Shown piece after piece: positions 38,825 through 48,518 of a DNA stretch of 49,390 bases (within the stretch, counting starts at the first letter, position 1; each line of letters starts with the position of its first letter). The DNA is from Lachnospiraceae bacterium (lineage in GTDB: Bacteria > Bacillota > Clostridia > Lachnospirales > Lachnospiraceae), in NCBI GenBank assembly GCA_024680435.1, contig JAILCK010000121.1, positions 1-49,390 on the forward strand, read 5' to 3'. The notes beneath the pieces were generated by a model. It saw only the letters and a program-made list of their open reading frames with translations, made no database searches and was not told the origin of the DNA. Position numbers and translations under genes: made by a program.

Positions 38825-39931
38825 ATGAAGGTTATTCATACCGGGGACATTCATCTTGATTCAAAACTGAGTGCAAATCTTCCTAAGGATAAAGCAAAAG
38901 AGCGAAGAGACGAAATCCTTAAAGCATTTGTTTCTTTGGTTTCTTATGCAAAAGAAAATGGTGTAAGTAAAATTTTAATAGCGGGGGATTTGTTTGACAC
39001 AAGAAACACTTCAGCCCTTGCAAGAAACACCTTCAAAAATCTTTTGATAAACAATCCCGATATTTCATTTTATTATCTTAGGGGCAATCATGACGAAAAT
39101 ACGGCAATAGATGTTTTGGATGATAAGCCCGATAATCTATATTTGTTTAATGACTCATGGACCGGCTACTCCCTTGATAAAGAAGATAAGGTTATGCTTT
39201 ACGGAGTTGAGCTAAACGGAAGCAACACAGAAAACGTCACAAGCATTTTTTCTCCCGACCCATCAAAAATAAATATTGTTATGCTTCACGGTCAGGATAC
39301 GGAAACTGTTTGTGTGGAAAAAGCCGAGACCATTAATGTAAGAGCATTTAAAAACAAGGGTATCAATTATCTTGCCCTTGGCCATGTGCATGCATATAAA
39401 TCCTGGGAGCTTGATGCCATGGGTAAGGCCTGCTATTGCGGCTGCTTAGAGGGAAGAGGCTTTGATGAAACAGGAGAGCACGGATTTGTGGTGCTTGACA
39501 TTGATGAAGAAAAAGGTACCGTTACGGATACCTTTGTTCCTTTTGCAAAAAGGCATTTATTTGAAGTAAACGTGGATGTAAGTATGTGCGACGGCACTCT
39601 TTCAATGATTGAAGAGGTTAAAAAAACTGTAAAGAAAGAAAACATTACGTCAAATGACCTTGTAAAAATCGTTCTTACGGGAAAAGTCGATGTTGATTTT
39701 GAAAAGGACACAGATTTTATTCGCCACACATTAGAGGGCGACTATTACTTTGTGAAAGTATACGATAAGACTGAAATTTATGTAGACCCCAAGGATTACA
39801 TGCTTGATAAATCATTAAAGGGTGAATTTGTGCGACAGGTTTTATCTTCCGATGAAATATCGGATGAAGAGAAGGGCGAAGTAATCAAATTCGGACTTAA
39901 TGCACTTATGGGAGGTAAGACAACACTATGA
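38825..39931 (+). CDS. SbcD/Mre11-like metallophosphoesterase
   Basis: TGDIHLDSKL, GDLFD, RGNHDE, HGQD, GHVHA. Confidence 0.9.
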   Translation: MKVIHTGDIHLDSKLSANLPKDKAKERRDEILKAFVSLVSYAKENGVSKILIAGDLFDTRNTSALARNTFKNLLINNPDISFYYLRGNHDENTAIDVLDDKPDNLYLFNDSWTGYSLDKEDKVMLYGVELNGSNTENVTSIFSPDPSKINIVMLHGQDTETVCVEKAETINVRAFKNKGINYLALGHVHAYKSWELDAMGKACYCGCLEGRGFDETGEHGFVVLDIDEEKGTVTDTFVPFAKRHLFEVNVDVSMCDGTLSMIEEVKKTVKKENITSNDLVKIVLTGKVDVDFEKDTDFIRHTLEGDYYFVKVYDKTEIYVDPKDYMLDKSLKGEFVRQVLSSDEISDEEKGEVIKFGLNALMGGKTTL

Positions 39932-42543
39932 GACTTATTTCGTGTCATATAGAAAGCTTTGGTGTGTTAAGTTCTGAAGATATTAGTTTTAATGATGATT
40001 TAAACATCACCATTAAAGAAAACGGCTGGGGCAAAAGCACACTTGCTTCTTTTTTAAGAGCCATGTTTTACGGCCTTAACGGGGAAGGCAAAAAAGATGA
40101 GTTAACATGTGAAAGAAAACGCTTTGCGCCATGGCAGGGAGGCTCTTTCGGAGGAAGCGTCACATTTGAAACAGGCGGTAAAAAATACGTGTTAAGCCGT
40201 TTCTTTGGTGCAAAAGCTTCGGAAGATTCTTTTGAACTAAGAGATTTAAACACAAATCTTTTGTCAAAAGATTTTAGCGATAATATCGGAGAAGAATTGT
40301 TTTCAATAAACGCAGAATCCTTTATGAAGACTATATATATAAGCCAAAACGATTCTTCAAATACATCGGTTACGGATGATATAAACGCTAAGCTTGGAAA
40401 CATCACTGACAGTATAGATTTAAATAAATATGCAAGCGCGCAGGAAAGCTTAAAGGATGCATTGAATGCATATTCAAAGACCAGAAAGACCGGCGAAATT
40501 TATAAGCTAAAGGAAAGACAGTCTTTGTTAAAAAGCAGAATCTTAGCTTCAAACGGGGTGGAGGACGTCTTAAGAGAAATTGAGGAAAGAATGTCTCAAA
40601 CCAAAGGAAAGATTAATGAAGCAAAAGATAAGTTAGACTTTTTATCAAGTCAAAAAGCAGCGGTTTCACAATATGAAAAATGCTTAAATTTAAAGAAAAC
40701 ATACGACAAACTTCTTGAAGAAATAAGCATAAAGGAAAAGCAGAAGGAAGAAAGAAGAGCGTTTTTTAAAGGAAACGTTCCAAGCTTAAACGAATGTAAA
40801 GCTTGGGAAGAAGCCTGTGACAAAACAAAAGAAGCCGACGCCGTTATTAAAGACACCGCAATGTCAGAGGCGGAAACCTTGATTTTTTCAAATCTCTTGG
40901 AAATGTTTAAAGATGAGGTGCCTTCTGAGTCTAAAATAGAAGATCTTTTAATAAAGGCAAGAGAGCTTTCAAACAATAAAACTCTTTATGCAAAGTACGC
41001 CTTAACCGATGAAGAGAAAGAAACTCTTGAAAACTTCAATGAAGTTTTTGATTCTCCACTTAATGCGGAAAATGAAGTAAACAGATGCATTGAAGACGTT
41101 TCTTTATTAAATAAGTATTCAAACGAGTGTGCAGGTCTTAGCGCTAAGCTTGATGAAGATAACAGGAAAAAAGGTGGCTTTAGCATCTTAGGAAGCATAT
41201 TTATATTCTTTTCTTTTGCTTTCGCTTTTGTTTCTTTCCTTTTTAGAGGGCTTGTTGTTTCAAGGTACTATACATACATTGGTTTCTTTTTGGCAGTAGT
41301 ATTTTTAATTCTCGGAGTAGTATTATTAATTACTCATAAAAGAAAGGCCCAAAAGGATCCGCTTTTAATAAAGGCAGAAGAAAGGCTAAATGAGCTTTAT
41401 GAAAAGATAGATGTAAACAAAGAATACGTATCAAACTTTTTATCTAAGTTTGATATGCAATTTGATGAAGAAAGAGTATCTTTCGACCTTCAGAATCTTT
41501 CCAGAAGCATCTATGAGTATAAAACTTTATACGATAAAAAGAAGCAGTTAGACAAAGTTAAAGGAAGCAATGACTTAGATCAAGTTCAAAGTGAGATCAA
41601 AGAGTTTCTTTCTAAATATGGTGTGTTTGCAAGAGACGATGAATTAACGGAAAAGCTTGCGGATTTAAAAGGAAAAGCAAAGCATTTTGAATCCTTAAAG
41701 CAAAAAAGCGATGCCCTTGTAAGAGCAAAAGCCAATAAAGAAAGCATTAAAAATGACCTTGTAAGAGCCCTTTTAGGATACCAAATTGAACCGGGGCTAG
41801 ACATTTCAAAAACTGTTACGGATGTATACGATGTGGTAACTGAGTACGATAGCGTATGCGCCATTTTAAATGATGCTAATGAAAGACTAAAAGCGTTTTT
41901 GGAAGAAAACGATTTGGCTTTAATAAATGAAACTCTAAACAATGAATCAATGATGACATTTGATGAGATTCACGAAAAAGAAAGAGTCTTAAATGAAACC
42001 TTGGAAGAATTAAGAAGCAACCTTTCAACCGACAGCCGAACGTACGATGACTATGAGCAAAAGTTTGAGCAAAGACAGGAAGAGACTGAAGAACTTACAA
42101 GTCTTACAAGTGAGATAGAAGAAAAAACAAACAAACTCTCTCTTGTTTCGGTTGCTTCGGATTACTTGGCAAAGGCAAAAGAAATCCTTACGCAAAAATA
42201 TATGGAACCTTTGCTTAAAGGATTTATAAAGTATTATTCTTACCTTACAAAAGAAGATGCTAAGAGCTTCCACATTGATGCAAATATGGTTATCACAAAA
42301 GAAGAGAAGGGAATGCAAAGAAGCACGGGATTTTTAAGCTTAGGTTACAAAGATCTTATAGGCTTTTGCATGCGTCTTGCGGTGGCGGATGCCATGTATG
42401 AAGAGGAAAGGCCCATGCTCATTTTGGACGATCCCTTTGTTAATCTTGATGATAAGAAAGTGGCGGAAGCGAAGCACTTACTTAAAGAAGTGTCCAAGTA
42501 CTATCAAATAATATATCTTACCTGTTCAGAGAGCAGATTGTAG
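39928..42543 (+). CDS. SbcC/YhaN-like AAA (Rad50-type) ATPase with central transmembrane hairpin
   Basis: KENGWGKSTLASFLRAMFYGL Walker A; ILDDPFVNLDDKK Walker B; hydrophobic pair at residues ~420-475. Confidence 0.88.
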   Translation: MRLISCHIESFGVLSSEDISFNDDLNITIKENGWGKSTLASFLRAMFYGLNGEGKKDELTCERKRFAPWQGGSFGGSVTFETGGKKYVLSRFFGAKASEDSFELRDLNTNLLSKDFSDNIGEELFSINAESFMKTIYISQNDSSNTSVTDDINAKLGNITDSIDLNKYASAQESLKDALNAYSKTRKTGEIYKLKERQSLLKSRILASNGVEDVLREIEERMSQTKGKINEAKDKLDFLSSQKAAVSQYEKCLNLKKTYDKLLEEISIKEKQKEERRAFFKGNVPSLNECKAWEEACDKTKEADAVIKDTAMSEAETLIFSNLLEMFKDEVPSESKIEDLLIKARELSNNKTLYAKYALTDEEKETLENFNEVFDSPLNAENEVNRCIEDVSLLNKYSNECAGLSAKLDEDNRKKGGFSILGSIFIFFSFAFAFVSFLFRGLVVSRYYTYIGFFLAVVFLILGVVLLITHKRKAQKDPLLIKAEERLNELYEKIDVNKEYVSNFLSKFDMQFDEERVSFDLQNLSRSIYEYKTLYDKKKQLDKVKGSNDLDQVQSEIKEFLSKYGVFARDDELTEKLADLKGKAKHFESLKQKSDALVRAKANKESIKNDLVRALLGYQIEPGLDISKTVTDVYDVVTEYDSVCAILNDANERLKAFLEENDLALINETLNNESMMTFDEIHEKERVLNETLEELRSNLSTDSRTYDDYEQKFEQRQEETEELTSLTSEIEEKTNKLSLVSVASDYLAKAKEILTQKYMEPLLKGFIKYYSYLTKEDAKSFHIDANMVITKEEKGMQRSTGFLSLGYKDLIGFCMRLAVADAMYEEERPMLILDDPFVNLDDKKVAEAKHLLKEVSKYYQIIYLTCSESRL

Positions 42544-42546
42544 TTT

Positions 42547-42573
42547 AAACCCCGTCTATATGGCGGGGTTTTT
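42547..42573 (+). terminator. intrinsic terminator after SbcC-like gene
   Basis: AAACCCCG ... CGGGGTTTTT. Confidence 0.85.
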
Positions 42574-42638
42574 CTATGCAATAAAGTTTGCTTAAATAGT
42601 AACCTTTAACAAAAATATAATGATAAAAATCGCTCATT

Positions 42639-42660
42639 GGATAATTGTATACAATTATCC
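42639..42660. promoter_or_regulatory. 22-bp perfect palindrome (putative operator)
   Basis: GGATAATTGTATACAATTATCC. Confidence 0.7.
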
Positions 42661-42669
42661 TAAAATGTA

Positions 42670-42698
42670 TTGACACAATAAAACCGTCACGATAAAAT
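42670..42698 (+). promoter_or_regulatory. sigmaA promoter for aminotransferase (TTGACA-17-TAAAAT)
   Basis: -35 42670-42675; -10 42693-42698. Confidence 0.75.
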
Positions 42699-42735
42699 TA
42701 AAAAAACTCAGTAAAAATGCATTTTGGAGGAAGAC

Positions 42736-43935
42736 ATGTCACTTTCGTTATCTCAAAAGGCTATGGATGTAAAGCCGTCATCAACTCTTGCAATTACAGC
42801 AAAAGCTAAGGAATTAAAGAAAAGCGGTGTTGATGTGGTTGGATTCGGCGCAGGAGAGCCGGATTTTAACACACCTAAGAATATTTGCGACGCAGCAATC
42901 AAAGCAATTGAAACAGGATTTACAAAATACACACCTGCATCAGGTACAAATGAATTAAAGGCAGCCATCAGCAAAAAGTTCAGAGATTTTAACGGACTTG
43001 ACTATGCTCCCGAACAGATAGTGGTTTCAAACGGCGGTAAACACGCCCTTACAAATATTTTTAACGCAATCATCAATGAAGGCGATGAAGTTATCATCCC
43101 CGCACCTTACTGGTTAAGCTATCCCGAAATGGTTAAGCTTTCAGGCGGTGTTCCCGTATTTGTTTTTGGTACCAAAGAAAACGGATACAAGATTACGGCA
43201 AAGCAGCTTGAAGAAGCAGTTACTGAAAAGACCAAAGCCTTGGTTTTAAATTCACCAAACAACCCCACAGGTATGGTTTATTCAAAGAAAGAGCTTCAGG
43301 CAATTGCAGATGTTGCAATCAAGCGTGATTTTTATGTAATTTCCGATGAAATGTATGAAAATCTTATCTACGGAAATGAAAAGCACGTAAGTATCGCTTC
43401 TTTAAACGATGAAATTTACAAAAGAACAATTACATGTTCCGGTCTTTCAAAGTCCTATGCCATGACAGGATGGAGAATCGGTTATACAGGTTCAAGCGTT
43501 GAAATTGCAAAGCTTATGTCCGCTATGCAATCTCACCTTACATCAAATCCCAACTCAATCGCACAGTTTGCTTCCTGTGAAGCCTTAAACGGACCTCAGG
43601 ATGATGTTGAAAAGATGAAGAAGGAATTTGACAGAAGAAGAGCATATATGTATGACAGAGTAAAGGCTATGCCTTATGTCGATGTATCAAAGCCCCAAGG
43701 TGCTTTCTACGTATTTATCGATATGAGTAAGGCAGTAGAGCTTTCTTATAAAGGAGAAAAGTTAGGATCCGCATCAAAGCTTGCTCAGTGCCTTCTTAAC
43801 GATTATGCGGTAGCGGTTATTCCTTGTGCGGACTTTGGATTCCCCAATCACATCCGTCTTTCATATGCCATCAGTATCGGTCAGATTGAAAAGGGCCTTG
43901 GCAGAATCGAGGAGTTCTTAAAAGAGCTTCAGTAA
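42736..43935 (+). CDS. pyridoxal phosphate-dependent aminotransferase (aspartate aminotransferase type)
   Basis: VVGFGAGEPDFNTP, LNSPNNPTGMVYS, SGLSKSYAMTGWRIGY; ATG at 42736, SD GGAGG. Confidence 0.94.
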   Translation: MSLSLSQKAMDVKPSSTLAITAKAKELKKSGVDVVGFGAGEPDFNTPKNICDAAIKAIETGFTKYTPASGTNELKAAISKKFRDFNGLDYAPEQIVVSNGGKHALTNIFNAIINEGDEVIIPAPYWLSYPEMVKLSGGVPVFVFGTKENGYKITAKQLEEAVTEKTKALVLNSPNNPTGMVYSKKELQAIADVAIKRDFYVISDEMYENLIYGNEKHVSIASLNDEIYKRTITCSGLSKSYAMTGWRIGYTGSSVEIAKLMSAMQSHLTSNPNSIAQFASCEALNGPQDDVEKMKKEFDRRRAYMYDRVKAMPYVDVSKPQGAFYVFIDMSKAVELSYKGEKLGSASKLAQCLLNDYAVAVIPCADFGFPNHIRLSYAISIGQIEKGLGRIEEFLKELQ

Positions 43936-43976
43936 AATTTACCAATACAAATTAAGTTGTCATAAAAATATTACGG

Positions 43977-44020
43977 AAACCTGCGTTATGTAAACCACAT
44001 ACCGCAGGTTTTAAATTTTT
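43977..44020 (+). terminator. terminator after aminotransferase gene
   Basis: AAACCTGCGTTATGT-AAACC-ACATAcCGCAGGTTT followed by T-rich tract. Confidence 0.75.
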
Positions 44021-44218
44021 TTGAAAAAATTTTTTTCAAGATTTAGTGCATAGGTTCACATAAGAAATACAGATATAGTGCTTTGAATATAAATGAGATG
44101 AAAAGGCCGTAAAATAGGCATTTTTAACATTTGATTTATTAATAGTTGTCCATTATAATATGATTTACAGACAAAAAAATGGTTAACAGAACTTAGTTTA
44201 AAGAGGATAAAATCATTA

Positions 44219-45103
44219 ATGGAAAAAGAAATTAATTCTTTTATTACTTATTTACATAATGTTAAAAAAATGTCCTTGAATACAGAATTATCCTACAGGC
44301 GTGACCTTGCAAAGGTAGAGCGCTTTATGAATGAGCAGGGAATTACCGATCCTTCAAAGATTACTTCAAAGGATTTAAATTCGTATATTGCCTACTTACA
44401 GGATAACAAGTTTTCTGCGGCTACCATTTCAAGAAACATTGCATGCATAAAGACTTTCTATCATTACCTTTACAAAGAAGGAAAAGTTAAAGTCGATGTT
44501 TCCGACGGACTTAAGGCTCCAAAGGTAGAAAAGCGAATTCCTGAGATTATGACTACAAAGGAAGTCGTAAGCCTCCTAGAGCAGCCTAAGGGTAATAATC
44601 CTAAGGATATAAGAGACAAGGCGATGCTTGAACTTTTATATGCAACCGGCATAAGAGTATCAGAGCTTATTTCTTTAAATGTTAAAGACGTTAACATGCA
44701 GATGGGCTTTATTGTTTGCCATGATGCAAATAAAGAAAGAGTTATTCCTTTCGGACATGAAGCAAAGGCTGCAATGCAGAAGTACTTCGATGAATCAAGA
44801 GATACGATGCTTGAAGATAAAAACTCCGATATCCTTTTTGTAAATTGCTCGGGTCAGCCGATGTCAAGACAGGGATTTTGGAAACTTATAAAGTATTACA
44901 CAAAGAAAGCAGGCATTGAAGCAGACATTACGCCTCATACCTTAAGACATTCGTTTGCAGCTCACTTGGTTGAAAACGGAGCAGACTTAAGAAGCGTTCA
45001 GGAAATGCTCGGACATTCCGATATTTCCACCACCCAGGTTTATGCAAATCTTAATCACTCAAGAATAAGAGACGTATACAACAAAGCACATCCCAGAGGA
45101 TAA
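44219..45103 (+). CDS. xerD: site-specific tyrosine recombinase XerD-like
   Basis: LLYATGIRVSELISL, THTLRHSFAAHLVENGADLRSVQEMLGHSDISTTQVY. Confidence 0.88.
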   Translation: MEKEINSFITYLHNVKKMSLNTELSYRRDLAKVERFMNEQGITDPSKITSKDLNSYIAYLQDNKFSAATISRNIACIKTFYHYLYKEGKVKVDVSDGLKAPKVEKRIPEIMTTKEVVSLLEQPKGNNPKDIRDKAMLELLYATGIRVSELISLNVKDVNMQMGFIVCHDANKERVIPFGHEAKAAMQKYFDESRDTMLEDKNSDILFVNCSGQPMSRQGFWKLIKYYTKKAGIEADITPHTLRHSFAAHLVENGADLRSVQEMLGHSDISTTQVYANLNHSRIRDVYNKAHPRG

Positions 45104-45110
45104 GATAAAT

Positions 45111-45143
45111 AAAGACATTCCCTTGATGAGGGGAATGTCTTTT
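45111..45143 (+). terminator. intrinsic terminator after xerD-like gene
   Basis: AAAGACATTCCC-TTGATGAG-GGGAATGTCTTTT. Confidence 0.85.
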
Positions 45144-45151
45144 GTTATTAT
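45123..45151 (+). promoter_or_regulatory. putative promoter for nifS-like gene (TTGATG-17-TATTAT, extended TGT)
   Basis: -35 in terminator loop; -10 at 45146-45151, 7 nt from ATG 45159. Confidence 0.45.
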
Positions 45152-45158
45152 TTTAGTT

Positions 45159-46310
45159 ATGAAATTAAACGTATATGCCGACAATGCGGCCACCACAAAA
45201 ATTAATGAAGAAGTTTTAAAAGTCTACATAGATACCCTTAAAAATCACTTCGCAAATGCCCAAGGGGCATATAAAGCGGGAGTTGAGTCTAAGTGTATTA
45301 TCAATAACGCTCGCCATAAAATCGCAGAGACCCTTGGTTCATATGATAAAGAAATTATTTTTACAGGCTCAGGTTCCGAGGCTGATAACTTAGCTTTGAT
45401 CGGCATTATGGAAGCAAACAAGGATAAGGGAAGACATTTAGTCACCACATCAATTGAGCACCATGCGGTTTTGGAAAGTGCAAAATACTTAAAAGAAAAC
45501 GGATTTATGGTGACTTTTGTAAGCCCCGATGAAAACGGGCTTGTAAGCTTTGAAAAGGTAAAAGAAGCCATAAGAGAAGATACGGTTTTAGTCTCTGTTA
45601 TGAGTGTAAACAATGAAACCGGAGTTTATCAGCCAATAGATGAGATTGGTAAGTATTGTAAAGAAAGAGATATTTATTTTCACACCGATTCTGTCCAGGC
45701 TTACGGGAAAATATCTTTTAAAGATAAACTTAAGTACATAGATTTACTAAGCGCAAGCGCTCATAAGTTTAACGGTCCAAAAGGCGTAGGATTTTTGTAT
45801 GTTAAAAACGGAGTTAATATAAAGCCATTTGTTCACGGCGGAAGCCAGGAGAGAGGCTTAAGAGCGGGAACAGAAAACATAGCCGCAATTGCCGCCATGG
45901 GTGAAGCTGCAAAAATTGCAGATGAAAACCTTAAAGAAAACGCTAAAAAGGTAGATTATCTTTACGATTTGTTAAAAAAGAAACTGCTTGAAGAGATTCC
46001 CGATATTAAGTTTAACGGAATCAAGAATGCAGGCGGTATAGGAGTTTTAAACATTTGCTTTAAAGGCGTTGAAGGCTCCACATTATTAATACACCTTGAT
46101 ATGGAAGGAATATGTGCTTCCTCGGGAGCTGCCTGTGTGCAAAGCCTTGATGAGCCATCACATGTTCTTTTGGCAATAGGACTATCGGAAGAAGATGTAA
46201 GAAGCAGCATAAGGCTTTCTTTAAGCCCTTATAATACTGAAGAAGAAATTGAGTATCTGGCAAGAGTTTTAAAAGAAAAAGTTGTATATTTAAGAAGCAT
46301 GAGAATATAG
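45159..46310 (+). CDS. cysteine desulfurase family protein (NifS-like)
   Basis: MKLNVYADNAATTKI, SIEHHAVLES, DSVQAYGKI, SAHKFNGPKG, SSGAAC; start at 45159. Confidence 0.92.
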   Translation: MKLNVYADNAATTKINEEVLKVYIDTLKNHFANAQGAYKAGVESKCIINNARHKIAETLGSYDKEIIFTGSGSEADNLALIGIMEANKDKGRHLVTTSIEHHAVLESAKYLKENGFMVTFVSPDENGLVSFEKVKEAIREDTVLVSVMSVNNETGVYQPIDEIGKYCKERDIYFHTDSVQAYGKISFKDKLKYIDLLSASAHKFNGPKGVGFLYVKNGVNIKPFVHGGSQERGLRAGTENIAAIAAMGEAAKIADENLKENAKKVDYLYDLLKKKLLEEIPDIKFNGIKNAGGIGVLNICFKGVEGSTLLIHLDMEGICASSGAACVQSLDEPSHVLLAIGLSEEDVRSSIRLSLSPYNTEEEIEYLARVLKEKVVYLRSMRI

Positions 46311-46311
46311 T

Positions 46312-46341
46312 AAAAGCCCAAGTAAAACCTTGGGCTTTTAT
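46312..46341. terminator. bidirectional terminator nifS-like/hisJ-like
   Basis: AAAAGCCCAAG-TAAAAC-CTTGGGCTTTT. Confidence 0.85.
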
Positions 46342-47163
46342 TTATAACTTTTCGTATGTTGCAACTCTGTCTTTAAATACGCTTATGTATTTAAATCCGC
46401 AGGCTTTAAGTATTTCCTCCGCTACATCAAATCTTCCGGCTATGTTTTCGGGAACATGGGCATCTGAACCTACAGTTATTATTTCCCCGCCTTTTTCTTT
46501 ATATCGCTTTACAAGATCGATGCAAGGATTCGGGTTTTTAAAACCATATTTTTTAACGGCGGATGTGTTAATTTCGATTCCTTTTTCGTTTTCAAGCAAA
46601 ATATCGAATACTTCGTCTGTGTAATCAATGTACTTACTAAAGTCATAAGCGCCCTCACCACCGGGAAGCTTTCTGTTTATATAATCAAGGTGACCCAAAA
46701 CATCAAAATTATTAAACTGCTTAATGTTTTTTATCATGGTTTGATAGTATTCTTTTATGGCTTCGTCTATTGTTTTTCCTTCATAAAACTTAGGGTCGTA
46801 AGTATCGATATTGTTAACCAAATGGATGGAACCGATTATAAAATCATATTCATGAGACCTTGCAAGAATGGCATTCTTTCTAAAACATGATTCCTGCAAT
46901 CCGATTTCGATTCCAAAACCGATTTGAATCTTGTCTTTATACTTTTCTCTTAAGCTTAAAAGCTCGTAAAGATAGGAGTCTGTGTTTAATTCCCACGCGC
47001 CTTCGGGATAATCTTCGCTTACAGGGTAATCAAAATCGTTGTGATCGGTGAAACAAATGTGATTAAGCCCCTTTTCGATTGCTGAAAGAACCTGAGCTTC
47101 CATCGGTGTTTTTGAATCAAAACTGTGGTTTGTGTGAATGTGCTGGTCTGCTAAAATTGCCAT
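46342..47163 (-). CDS. PHP domain protein, histidinol-phosphatase (HisJ) family
   Basis: DQHIHTNHSFD, FTDHND, GSIHLV, GHLDYI, GSDAHVPENIAGRFD. Confidence 0.9.
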   Translation of the reverse strand: MAILADQHIHTNHSFDSKTPMEAQVLSAIEKGLNHICFTDHNDFDYPVSEDYPEGAWELNTDSYLYELLSLREKYKDKIQIGFGIEIGLQESCFRKNAILARSHEYDFIIGSIHLVNNIDTYDPKFYEGKTIDEAIKEYYQTMIKNIKQFNNFDVLGHLDYINRKLPGGEGAYDFSKYIDYTDEVFDILLENEKGIEINTSAVKKYGFKNPNPCIDLVKRYKEKGGEIITVGSDAHVPENIAGRFDVAEEILKACGFKYISVFKDRVATYEKL

Positions 47164-47214
47164 TTGTTATCCTTTCGTTAATCAATTTATGTTATTTACT
47201 GAAATGGTGGGTTG

Positions 47215-47236
47215 ATTTGCTCTTTTAAGAGCAAAT
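47215..47236. repeat. 22-bp inverted repeat in hisJ/gap divergent intergenic region
   Basis: ATTTGCTCTT-TT-AAGAGCAAAT. Confidence 0.7.
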
Positions 47237-47313
47237 TATTTACAAAAAGAATTATATCATCAACGTCTTTTTGGTAAAAGCGCTCATTTTACAATATTTT
47301 TAGAAGTAAAGTA

Positions 47314-47342
47314 TTGAATTTGCACCATAAATACTATAAAAT
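47314..47342 (+). promoter_or_regulatory. putative gap promoter (TTGAAT-17-TAAAAT)
   Basis: -35 47314-47319; -10 47337-47342. Confidence 0.5.
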
Positions 47343-47429
47343 AATGGCGCTGACAAAATTTTGACAATCGTTTATGGAAAAGGGATGTGTCAAAACAAAA
47401 TAAATTACAATTTCTAGGAGGAAATTAAA

Positions 47430-48431
47430 ATGGCAGTAAGAGTAGCAATTAATGGTTTCGGCCGTATCGGTCGTCTTGCATTCAGACAGATGTTTGGTGC
47501 AGAAGGTTACGAAGTTGTAGCAATCAACGACTTAACCTCTCCCAAGATGTTAGCTCATCTTTTAAAGTATGACTCATCACAGGGTAACTACGCTAAGAAT
47601 CACAAGGTAGAAGCCGGCGAAGACAACATCACAGTTGACGGCAAGACAATCACAATCTATAAAGAAGCTGATGCTAACAACCTTCCTTGGGGAGAATTAA
47701 AGGTTGACGTAGTTCTTGAATGTACAGGTTTCTATACATCAAAGGATAAGGCACAGGCTCACATCAATGCAGGTGCAAGAAAGGTTGTTATTTCTGCTCC
47801 CGCAGGTAACGATCTTCCTACAATTGTTTACAATGTAAACCACAAGACATTGAAGCCCGAAGATACAATCATTTCTGCAGCTTCATGTACAACAAACTGC
47901 TTAGCACCCATGGCTAAGGCTCTTAACGATCTTGCAGGAATCAAGTCAGGTATCATGAGCACAATTCACGCTTACACAGGTGACCAGATGATCCTTGATG
48001 GTCCTCAGAGAAAGGGTGACTTAAGAAGATCTCGTGCAGGCGCTATCAACATCGTTCCCAACTCAACAGGTGCAGCTAAGGCAATCGGCCTTGTTATTCC
48101 TGAACTTAACGGAAAGCTTATCGGATCTGCTCAGCGTGTTCCTACACCTACAGGTTCTACCACAATCCTTGTTGCTACAGTTGAAAAGTCTGTAACAAAG
48201 GAAGAAATCAACGCAGCAATGAAGGCAGCTGCTACAGAATCATTCGGTTACAACGAAGATGAAATCGTTTCAAGCGATATCGTTGGATCAACATATGGTT
48301 CAATCTTTGATGCAACTCAGACAATGGTTGGCGCTGACAATCTTGTACAGGTTGTTTCATGGTACGACAACGAAAACTCATATACTTCACAGATGGTTCG
48401 TACAATTAAGTACTTCTCAGAATTAAAGTAA
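47430..48431 (+). CDS. gap: glyceraldehyde-3-phosphate dehydrogenase, type I
   Basis: [42 protein letters not shown]. Confidence 0.98.
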   Translation: MAVRVAINGFGRIGRLAFRQMFGAEGYEVVAINDLTSPKMLAHLLKYDSSQGNYAKNHKVEAGEDNITVDGKTITIYKEADANNLPWGELKVDVVLECTGFYTSKDKAQAHINAGARKVVISAPAGNDLPTIVYNVNHKTLKPEDTIISAASCTTNCLAPMAKALNDLAGIKSGIMSTIHAYTGDQMILDGPQRKGDLRRSRAGAINIVPNSTGAAKAIGLVIPELNGKLIGSAQRVPTPTGSTTILVATVEKSVTKEEINAAMKAAATESFGYNEDEIVSSDIVGSTYGSIFDATQTMVGADNLVQVVSWYDNENSYTSQMVRTIKYFSELK

Positions 48432-48458
48432 TTTGAGTTTAACTTAAAGACCTTGAAT

Positions 48459-48492
48459 TGGGTCCGGTCTTAAAGGGCCGGACCCATTTTTT
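48459..48492 (+). terminator. terminator/attenuator between gap and pgk
   Basis: TGGGTCCGGTC-TTAAAG-GGCCGGACCCA TTTTTT. Confidence 0.88.
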
Positions 48493-48518
48493 ATTAAATT
48501 AATCCGGAGGATGAAAAA

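Noticed and set aside
40068-42318. Several antisense ORFs (98-118 aa) within the sbcC-like gene
   Set aside because: Typical shadow ORFs rich in Ser/Phe/Leu, opposite a well supported CDS; no SD
44219-45103. Tyrosine recombinase as marker of an integrative element
   Set aside because: Sequence is XerD-like housekeeping type; no att repeats, excisionase or mobility genes nearby
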